This document shows positions 33,761 to 38,972 of a stretch of 38,972 nt of DNA, piece by piece. A model generated the notes under the pieces. The model did no database searches and had not been told where the DNA came from. It saw only the letters and a program-made list of their open reading frames with translations. The translations under genes and the position numbers were made by a program. The DNA is taken from the NCBI GenBank assembly GCA_003598015.1, contig QZKE01000093.1, positions 1 to 38,972 on the forward strand. Reading direction: 5' to 3'. The stretch is from Actinomycetota bacterium (lineage in GTDB: Bacteria; Actinomycetota; Geothermincolia; Geothermincolales; RBG-13-55-18). Numbering within the stretch: position 1 is the first letter of the stretch; each line of letters opens with the position of its first letter.

Positions 33761-33970
33761 ATACGCAACGCCCGCTCATCCATCGGGATCGACACCAGTA
33801 GCGTGCGTGAATTACCTCTCCTGCGCAGGCACGCTGGTTTCACCTTGATACCATGTTCACGTTTCCGCCTCCCGTAGCGCCTGCGAGACGTCCAGCAGGG
33901 AGAGGCCAGTTTTCCGCATCCGGTATCGATTGTGTCTTCATTGTCTTATAATTATCTCTAATGATTATTA

Positions 33971-33976
33971 TATAAT
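33971..33976 (+). promoter_or_regulatory. -10 box of the tRNA gene
   Basis: A perfect TATAAT ends 8 bp before the first base of the tRNA, so transcription would start almost at the mature 5' end. The upstream 33941-33970 is AT-rich, but a consensus -35 at 17-nt spacing is not visible. The rest of 33761-33940 shows no gene. Confidence 0.55.
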
Positions 33977-33984
33977 TTCTTTAT

Positions 33985-34078
33985 GGGGAGCATGAGACCG
34001 GCGTCTCCCGCGGGTTGCAAACCCGCTGGCCGGCCCTGAACAAGCCGGGATGGGTTCGACACCCATTGCTCCCCTCCA
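33985..34078 (+). tRNA. Sec-like tRNA with cysteine anticodon GCA
   Basis: The 94-nt sequence folds as follows. The acceptor stem is 8 bp, GGGGAGCA (33985-33992) with TGCTCCCC (34067-34074). The D stem is 5 bp, GAGAC/GTCTC, with the 4-nt loop CGGC (33994-34007). The anticodon stem is GCGGG/CCCGC with loop TTGCAAA, so the anticodon is GCA (34017-34019). A long variable arm has the stem CCGGC/GCCGG (34030-34048). The T stem is 5 bp, ATGGG/CCCAT, with loop TTCGACA. U73 (34075) precedes an encoded CCA. The 8+5 acceptor/T helix, tiny D loop and long variable arm are hallmarks of bacterial tRNA-Sec. The GCA anticodon and U73 are hallmarks of tRNA-Cys. A normal tRNA-Cys is about 74 nt with a short variable loop. 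Sec-like tRNAs with altered anticodons, and minor cysteine tRNAs mimicking tRNA-Sec, have been described in metagenomic surveys. What amino acid it carries is open. Confidence 0.88.
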
Positions 34079-34100
34079 GAGTACATTAAGGCTGATCCCT

Positions 34101-34146
34101 GCGGGGCCTGTCATATTTACCCCGCTGGGGTTTCAAACAGGACAGG
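34101..34146 (+). other. Nested hairpin downstream of the tRNA
   Basis: CCTGTC (34107-34112) can pair with GACAGG (34141-34146), enclosing ACCCC-GCT-GGGGT (34119-34131). GCGGGG (34101-34106) can alternatively pair with CCCCGC (34120-34125). It may be a terminator or processing signal of the tRNA transcript; a clear T run is missing. Confidence 0.3.
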
Positions 34147-34194
34147 GTGTGGTATAAATAGAAAAAGAAAATGAGGTCTCGGCGATCGGCTTTT

Positions 34195-34317
34195 GGGCCC
34201 CAGGTTCATATACCTGGGGCCCACACACATATATGGGGTCAGCCCCGGACATGGGACAAAATCCAGACGTACGCTTACACCTTATTCAGATTCTGTCCCA
34301 TGTCCGGGGGTGACCCC
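34195..34317. repeat. Two palindromes, the second REP/MITE-like
   Basis: The first is an 11-bp perfect inverted repeat (GGGCCCCAGGT at 34195-34205 with ACCTGGGGCCC at 34212-34222). The second pairs 34235-34263 with 34289-34317, starting GGGGTCAGCCCCGGACATGG and ending GGGGGTGACCCC, almost perfectly over 29 bp around a 25-nt loop. The GGGGTCA...TGACCCC ends match those of the array at 12151-12323, although the inner sequence differs. They lie between the tRNA and the acyl-CoA synthetase gene; 34318-34408 contains only that gene's leader. Confidence 0.8.
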
Positions 34318-34408
34318 AAGGTGTTACTATTTAGAGGCCGTATCCGCATCCCCCGGCTGGCGCTGCCGAAAGCCGGGAGGACCATGTTTTTAGGGACAGG
34401 TGACGGTG

Positions 34409-35797
34409 ATGTCTTCGCAGATCTTGGACCGCTATCGCCCGCTCTTCAACCCCGGCAGTATCGCGGTTGTGGGAGCGACGGACAATGTCTTCAAGCTTGG
34501 TTACCATTCCCTTACCGCGGTGACCTCCTCCGGCTACGGCGGCGAGGTATACCCGGTCAATCCCAGGGCGGGTGAGCGCATTCAGGGGCTGCCGGCCTAC
34601 CGCTCCATATCCGAGCTGCCCCGGGGCGTGGATCTCTTCGTCTACGCTATCCCCGAGAGGCAGGTCGTGCCCTCCGTCCGCGAGGCCGTGGAGATGGGCG
34701 GCAAGGCCGGGGTGATATTCGCAGGCGGCTTCAGGGAGACGGGTCCGGAGGGGAAGCGGCTGCAGGAGGAGCTGATCGGCATCGCGGACGCGGGAGGGAT
34801 GAAACTCATCGGCCCCAATTGCATCGGGATCGTGAACAAGCAGGCCAAGTTGAACGCCACCTTCGCGAGCCCCCTGGCATGGTTTCCGGAAGGGAACGTC
34901 TCCGTGGTCAGCCAGAGCGGCGGCATGGGCAACAGCATCCTCAACGAGATCATGGACGAACAGGTGGGGATCTCCAAGTTCGTGAGCATCGGCAACCGTG
35001 CCAACGTGGAGTTCGCGGACATGGTGGAGTATCTCTCCGAGGACCCCGACACCGGCGTGATCTGCCTGTTCATTGAGGGGCTCGATGATGGCGCCACCTT
35101 CCTGGATAAAGCGCGGCGGGCCTCACGCCGTAAACCCATACTGGTCTATACGCGCGGCTATACCGAGAGCTCCTCCAAGACCGCCCTCTCCCACACCGGT
35201 TCCGTCGCCAGCTCCGAGGCCGTTTACCACGGCGCCTTCCGCCAGGCGGGTCTACTGCAGGTCCATTCCAGTTCGGAGATGGCGAGTGCCGCCAAGGCCA
35301 TATCCATAGGGGCGCGGCTCGGGGGCGACGGCGTCTTCATATCCACCCATTCCGCCGGGCCGGTGGTGGCTATCTGCGACATCTGCGAGAGGGGTGGGCT
35401 GCGCTTTCCTCCCCTGAAGGCGGAGGTATCCCGGGCAATCGCGGAGTTCGTTCCCGAGCATGCCGTGGCGGCCAATCCCCTTGATATGTTCGCCTTCGCC
35501 TGGACGGACACATCGCTCTACCTGAGGGCTACCGATCTGGCCCTGGCGCAGGACGACATCCACTGCGCGGTCGCCGTCTTCGTGACCGGCGGGGGGGCAG
35601 GTCCCGCGTTCCCGTCCCGGGATTACGCCGAGATCGGGCGCAGGCACGGTAAGCCCGTGTTCATCTGCCTTATAACGCCTTGCGCCCTGGCCCAGGATAT
35701 CGCCGATGCCCAGAAGGAGGGGGTAGTCGCCTGGAGTTCCCCCGAGAAGACGGGTAAGGCACTGGTGGATCTGTACCGCCTTGCCAACCTGGGCTGA
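34409..35797 (+). CDS. NDP-forming acyl-CoA synthetase, alpha (CoA-binding) subunit-like
   Basis: The 462-residue protein starts at ATG 34409 with AGGTGACGGTG upstream; a GTG three codons earlier overlaps this site. The N-terminal CoA-binding Rossmann domain has NPGSIAVVGATDNVFKLGY and VYPVNPRAG. The succinyl-CoA-ligase-like domains have VSQSGGMGNSILNEI and LSHTGSVASSEAVYHGAFRQ. His262 in SHTG is the expected phosphohistidine. The length equals that of separate alpha subunits of ADP-forming acetyl-CoA synthetases, which make ATP from acyl-CoA in fermentation. The ATP-grasp beta subunit is not adjacent and must be encoded elsewhere if the enzyme is active. A 93-bp gap separates it from the next gene. 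Confidence 0.88.
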   Translation: MSSQILDRYRPLFNPGSIAVVGATDNVFKLGYHSLTAVTSSGYGGEVYPVNPRAGERIQGLPAYRSISELPRGVDLFVYAIPERQVVPSVREAVEMGGKAGVIFAGGFRETGPEGKRLQEELIGIADAGGMKLIGPNCIGIVNKQAKLNATFASPLAWFPEGNVSVVSQSGGMGNSILNEIMDEQVGISKFVSIGNRANVEFADMVEYLSEDPDTGVICLFIEGLDDGATFLDKARRASRRKPILVYTRGYTESSSKTALSHTGSVASSEAVYHGAFRQAGLLQVHSSSEMASAAKAISIGARLGGDGVFISTHSAGPVVAICDICERGGLRFPPLKAEVSRAIAEFVPEHAVAANPLDMFAFAWTDTSLYLRATDLALAQDDIHCAVAVFVTGGGAGPAFPSRDYAEIGRRHGKPVFICLITPCALAQDIADAQKEGVVAWSSPEKTGKALVDLYRLANLG

Positions 35798-35890
35798 GGG
35801 TTGATGCCACGGGACAACGCCGGAGCGGGAAGCGATCGGGCCGGTAGCGATGCGCTGGGAAACTGGTTACAATTGGTTGCGGTGATAAGT

Positions 35891-36163
35891 ATGCCGAGAT
35901 TTGGATTGGGCAAGCGAGACATCAGGAAACTGGAGAGGGACCGAGACATCGATACCATCATCGAACTCCTCTACGACGAGGATGACAAGGTGGTCTTCGA
36001 GGCCATCGAGGCTCTCACGCGCATCGGCGATCCCCGGGGTATCGAAGCCCTAATGACGCTAGTCGCGGACTTGTCCACCAGCGACCTAATTCGCGCCAAG
36101 GCCTGGCTGGCCCTGGACGTAGGGATAGAACGCGAATCGAAGAAGCGTACCGACTGGAAATAG
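35891..36163 (+). CDS. Small HEAT-repeat protein
   Basis: The 90-residue protein starts at ATG 35891 after GGTGATAAGT; the longer frame from 35801 has a low-complexity head without a ribosome-binding site. Residues about 15-75 form HEAT-like helical repeats: DIDTIIELLYDEDDKVVFEA then IEALTRIGDPRGIEALMTLV. It is a protein-protein interaction module of unknown partner. It ends 15 bp before the Memo-type gene, so they are likely co-transcribed. Confidence 0.75.
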   Translation: MPRFGLGKRDIRKLERDRDIDTIIELLYDEDDKVVFEAIEALTRIGDPRGIEALMTLVADLSTSDLIRAKAWLALDVGIERESKKRTDWK

Positions 36164-36178
36164 GCAGACCCTTGTATC

Positions 36179-37411
36179 ATGGAAGAACCAGAAAACCCTA
36201 AACTGCGGCGGCTGGAAGCCATCCCGGCAAAGCAGCAGGGCCGCGACGTGATCGCCCTGCGAGACCCCGAGGGCTATACCCGGGGCCTGGTGGCGCTGCC
36301 GCCTCCTATCTACTATATCGCGTCTCTCTGCGACGGCACCCGCTCGCTGCGGGACCTGCAGGCGGCCTACGTGAGGCGCTTCGGCGATATCATAACCAGC
36401 GACCAGGTAGCCGCCATCATCAGCGAGCTGGACGGCAAGCTCCTGCTGGACAATGAAAACTTCCGCGCCTACAAGAGGCGCCTGGACGAGGAATACCTCT
36501 CCCTGCCCAACCGCCCCATGACCAGTGCGGGGAGCGGCTATGCCGCCGACCCGCGCGAGCTCGTGCAGCAGATAAGGACGATGATGGAGGAGGCCGGGGA
36601 GCCGCGCCGGCTGGACGGCATGCCGGTAGGCGTCGTCGCTCCCCATATCGACCTGGAGCGCGGGCGGGAGTGCTACGGCAAGCTGTATTCCGCACTGGCC
36701 GCGTCCTTTTCCGCGGACTACCAGCCGCTGGTCGTAGTGCTGGGAACCTGTCACGGCGAGATGGAGGGTCCGTTCGCGCTCACGCGCAAGAACTATCTCA
36801 CCCCTCTAGGCCTGGTGGAAACCGACGTCGGGCTGGCCGAGGGCCTCGCGCGCGCGGCGGGCATGGACGGGTTGGGAGATGAGCTCTCCCACCGCTCCGA
36901 GCACTCCATCGAGGTACAGCTCCCCCTGCTCGGCGTAGCCTTCGGCGGAGTGGACCGTTTCCGGCTGCTGCCCATAACCTGTAATTCCTTCCACCCCTGT
37001 ATTGAGGACGGTCGCTCCCCCTCGGAGGTGCCGGAGATCGCATCGTTCATCACGGCCCTGCAAGGCCTGCTCTCGGCCATGGAGGACAAGGCCTTCTTTA
37101 TAGCTTCCGCCGACCTTGCCCATGTGGGCCGCCGCTTCGGCAGCCTCGTACCGCTGGACGCGGTCCTCCTCTCCTCGACCATCGCCAAGGACAGGGAGAT
37201 GCTGCAGAAGGTGGAGGAAGGGGACGCGGAGGGCTTCTTTTCCTACATCGCCGCGGAGAAGGATGCGCGGCACGTCTGCGGGCTGCCACCTATCTACGCC
37301 CTGGGCAAGACCCTGGACGGGCGCCGGGGCGAGCTCATCGATCACTGCCACTGGTTCGACCCGAACGAGGGCTCGGCGGTGACCTTCGCCGGCCTTGTCT
37401 TCCCCCGGTAA
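36179..37411 (+). CDS. PqqD-like/Memo (AmmeMemoRadiSam system protein B) fusion
   Basis: The 410-residue protein begins with a domain of about 120 residues of PqqD-like winged-helix type (IYYIASLCDGTRSLRDLQAA then a helix ending AAIISELDGKLLLD). Residues about 145-410 are the Memo fold: VGVVAPHIDLERG, VVVLGTCHG, SEHSIEVQLPLLGVAFGG and FIASADLAHVG, carrying the conserved His/Cys/Asp positions of Memo-like proteins. In bacteria and archaea this family is 'AmmeMemoRadiSam system protein B', usually seen with an AMMECR1 protein and a radical SAM protein. Neither partner is adjacent; the radical SAM gene at 9643 is of another type. PqqD-like domains present peptides to radical SAM enzymes, which makes the fusion suggestive. 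The start has a weak ribosome-binding site. Confidence 0.85.
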   Translation: MEEPENPKLRRLEAIPAKQQGRDVIALRDPEGYTRGLVALPPPIYYIASLCDGTRSLRDLQAAYVRRFGDIITSDQVAAIISELDGKLLLDNENFRAYKRRLDEEYLSLPNRPMTSAGSGYAADPRELVQQIRTMMEEAGEPRRLDGMPVGVVAPHIDLERGRECYGKLYSALAASFSADYQPLVVVLGTCHGEMEGPFALTRKNYLTPLGLVETDVGLAEGLARAAGMDGLGDELSHRSEHSIEVQLPLLGVAFGGVDRFRLLPITCNSFHPCIEDGRSPSEVPEIASFITALQGLLSAMEDKAFFIASADLAHVGRRFGSLVPLDAVLLSSTIAKDREMLQKVEEGDAEGFFSYIAAEKDARHVCGLPPIYALGKTLDGRRGELIDHCHWFDPNEGSAVTFAGLVFPR

Positions 37412-37417
37412 AAGGCG

Positions 37418-38653
37418 ATGGGCGCCTCCTCCGCGAGCATCCCGCCCCTGCGGGCAAACCGCCAGCTGATGATCCTGCTCTCCACGCAATCCATCGGCCT
37501 GGTAGCCCGCGCCATCTATTTCGTGGGGTTGCCCCTCTTCGTGCTGGAGCGCACGGGGTCCGCCTTCTCCATGAGCATCTCGCTCTTCCTGGGCTTCGCC
37601 CCCTTCACCCTGGCCGGGCCTTTCGCCGGATCCATCGTCGATCGCTTCTCCCGCAGGGATCTTCTGGTCATCACCAACCTCCTCTACGGTATCACGCTCT
37701 TCATCCTGCCCTTTGCCCATGCCGTGTGGCTTATCTACGTGATCGCCTTCACCGCCTCCATTTTCGGGGTCATCCTCGCCAACAGCATGTCCGCGCTGCT
37801 GCCGGAACTGGTCGACGTGACCAGCCTGGCCAAGGCCAACTCCCTCTATACCTTCCTCCGCTCCGCCTCCTTCCTGCTCAGCACCGCGGCCGCCTTCTTC
37901 CTCATCAAGGCCATGGGCAAGGCCGACATCTTCTTCCTCTGTTCCGCCCTCCTGGTTGCCGGCGGCATTTCCTGCCTGGCGCTGCGCAGAGACCTGCCGC
38001 GCGCCGCTGCGGCCGGGGGCCTTAGAGCGGGAGCCGCTTCCGAGGTAGCGGGATTGAAGGAGGCTCTAAGGATAATCCGCACCGATCGCCATATCCGGGG
38101 GCTTACCCTCATGCACCTGATGTTCATGCCCATCTTCGGGGCTTTCGAGGTCTTCCTGCCCCTCTTCTGCGGCGATAAGCTGGGCCAGGTCGACTACTAT
38201 ACCCTGGTGAGTTCCGCCGTTGGAGCGGGACTGGCCCTGGGAAGCCTCCTGACCTATCGCCTCCTCGGCCGCGTCAGGCCTCTGAACCTGGTCTTCGCGA
38301 GCTTCCTGGGCTATGCCGCGGGCATGCTGCTGCTGACGGGAACCCCGGTGCTCGTACTGGCCATACTCGTATGCTTTCTCCTGGGCATAGTGGACGGCTT
38401 CGGCTTTACCACTTACGAATACCTGAGACAGCGCATCGTGCCCTCCGCCTACCGCGGCCGGGTATTCGCGGTCATGGACGCGGTGGTCCTCCTGCCCATG
38501 CCCCTCGGCTACCTGGTCGTGGGCTGGTTCGCGGATCGGACCAGCATCACATCCCTGGGTATATGGTTGAGCGTCATCGGGTTCTTCCTGGCGTTGCTCT
38601 GCTTTCCCCTTACGCGGGGCCTGCCCGAACTCGAGGAAGCCCTCGGCGGTTAA
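37418..38653 (+). CDS. MFS transporter
   Basis: The 411-residue protein starts at an ATG after AAAAGGCG, six bases behind the Memo-type gene. It has about eleven to twelve hydrophobic helices in two halves separated by a hydrophilic stretch near 190-220. The A-motif-like loop after helix 2 reads GPFAGSIVDRFSRRDLLVIT. It resembles the MFS_3/enterobactin-exporter-like drug and metabolite exporters. The substrate is unknown. Tight spacing suggests co-expression with the Memo and HEAT genes. Confidence 0.9.
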   Translation: MGASSASIPPLRANRQLMILLSTQSIGLVARAIYFVGLPLFVLERTGSAFSMSISLFLGFAPFTLAGPFAGSIVDRFSRRDLLVITNLLYGITLFILPFAHAVWLIYVIAFTASIFGVILANSMSALLPELVDVTSLAKANSLYTFLRSASFLLSTAAAFFLIKAMGKADIFFLCSALLVAGGISCLALRRDLPRAAAAGGLRAGAASEVAGLKEALRIIRTDRHIRGLTLMHLMFMPIFGAFEVFLPLFCGDKLGQVDYYTLVSSAVGAGLALGSLLTYRLLGRVRPLNLVFASFLGYAAGMLLLTGTPVLVLAILVCFLLGIVDGFGFTTYEYLRQRIVPSAYRGRVFAVMDAVVLLPMPLGYLVVGWFADRTSITSLGIWLSVIGFFLALLCFPLTRGLPELEEALGG

Positions 38654-38896
38654 TTTATAGCCCGGGAACCGGGAGTTGGTCCGAAGCGACATGGGGAGCA
38701 TACGTGCATTCACAGAAGCCGGAAAAGAGTGGCATCGTGCGGGTGTCGTCAAGCTTAGAATACACTTCCCGAGAACCGGGGATAACGGCATCGAGCACCC
38801 CTTCGTCCTAGCAACAACCTGTCCGGCGAGCAAGGTACCCGGAGGAGCTTGCGACGACGACCAGCCTTGTCGCCGGGCCACAAAAGCACCCACCAG
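38654..38896. other. Noncoding region with an imperfect hairpin
   Basis: No gene is supported here. An imperfect long hairpin pairs CCGGCGAGCAAGG (near 38822-38836) with CCTTGTCGCCGG (near 38863-38876), with one bulged base. It could be the end of the MFS transcript or part of the repeat element that follows. Confidence 0.4.
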
Positions 38897-38972
38897 CCCG
38901 GGGATCTACCAGGTCGGTCGCAGCGGTGCGCGCAGGTGAAGATGCGGTCTCTTCCTCCTATCCCGCGGGCTG
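38897..38972. repeat. Dispersed palindromic element, right copy (truncated by window end)
   Basis: The last 76 bases are the reverse complement, at about 85-90% identity, of bases 118-193. They include CTACCAGGTCGGTCGCAGC, GCGCGCAGGTGAAGATG and CCTCCTATCCCGCGGG. The window stops inside what would be the loop of the hairpin, so only one arm and the loop are seen. Confidence 0.85.

Noticed and set aside
33985-34078. Canonical tRNA-Sec (selC) with UCA anticodon
   Set aside because: The anticodon loop reads TTGCAAA, which gives GCA, and the discriminator is U rather than G; only the body is Sec-like.

Overview
The window is about 39 kb of GC-rich bacterial DNA. Several things suggest an anaerobic, Gram-positive-type lineage, possibly deep-branching Actinomycetota: actinobacterial-style TadE/TadG-like proteins, secreted proteins with 'WYLAEG' repeats, a lipoprotein and several zinc-ribbon membrane proteins, a ferredoxin-thioredoxin-reductase-type redox gene and the use of selenocysteine. 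This placement is inference; no rRNA or other phylogenetic marker is present. Both window ends lie in the same dispersed palindromic element in opposite orientation, so this is probably a whole contig that broke at repeats.

Layout. 1-530: 30-bp tandem repeats, a large hairpin element and noncoding DNA. 534-2777 (minus): ECF sigma factor with a FecR-type membrane partner. 3303-4103: two-domain lipoprotein. 4274-5375 (minus): TadG-like and TadE-like proteins and an orphan Phd/YefM antitoxin-like protein. 5490-9539 (minus): very large secreted subtilase with FG-GAP repeats. 9643-12025 (minus): B12-binding-type radical SAM protein plus an unknown protein built from a duplicated cysteine-pair unit. 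12151-12323: palindromic repeats. 12356-13282 (minus): short PAS protein. 13496-15973 (minus): secreted propeller/repeat protein. 16375-17155 (minus): DUF4190-like membrane protein and a C-GCAxxG-C-C family selenoprotein. 17326-23090 (minus): two secreted 'WYFAEG' repeat proteins and a pseudokinase-PKD membrane protein. 23330-26989 (minus): six-PAS/GAF hybrid histidine sensor kinase. 27289-30520 (plus): alpha/beta hydrolase, DUF5808-like protein and two zinc-ribbon membrane proteins. 30523-31505 (minus): glutaredoxin and a ferredoxin-thioredoxin-reductase/rubredoxin fusion with an in-frame UGA. 31682-33112: GH51 arabinofuranosidase. 33371-33760: protein of four 24-residue repeats. 33985-34078: unusual tRNA. 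34409-38653 (plus): NDP-forming acyl-CoA synthetase alpha subunit, HEAT-repeat protein, PqqD-like/Memo fusion and an MFS transporter.

Most notable is a selenocysteine theme spread over three loci. Two genes (16685-17155 and 30523-31176) are each interrupted by one in-frame UGA exactly where the family has a conserved redox cysteine. In both, a hairpin of bacterial SECIS geometry follows, with its loop starting 19-20 nt after the UGA. The window also encodes a 94-nt tRNA with the body of tRNA-Sec (8-bp acceptor stem, 5-bp T stem, 4-nt D loop, long variable arm) but with a cysteine anticodon, GCA, and the cysteine discriminator U73. This Sec/Cys chimera could link cysteine charging to the selenocysteine machinery or recode cysteine codons; its role cannot be settled from sequence alone.

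The other strong theme is the cell surface. Four large secreted or membrane proteins on the minus strand carry propeller, PKD, Ig-like or 'WYxAEG' repeats, next to PAS-rich signalling proteins and an ECF/FecR-type regulator. They look like an adhesion, sensing or extracellular hydrolysis set rather than one metabolic pathway.
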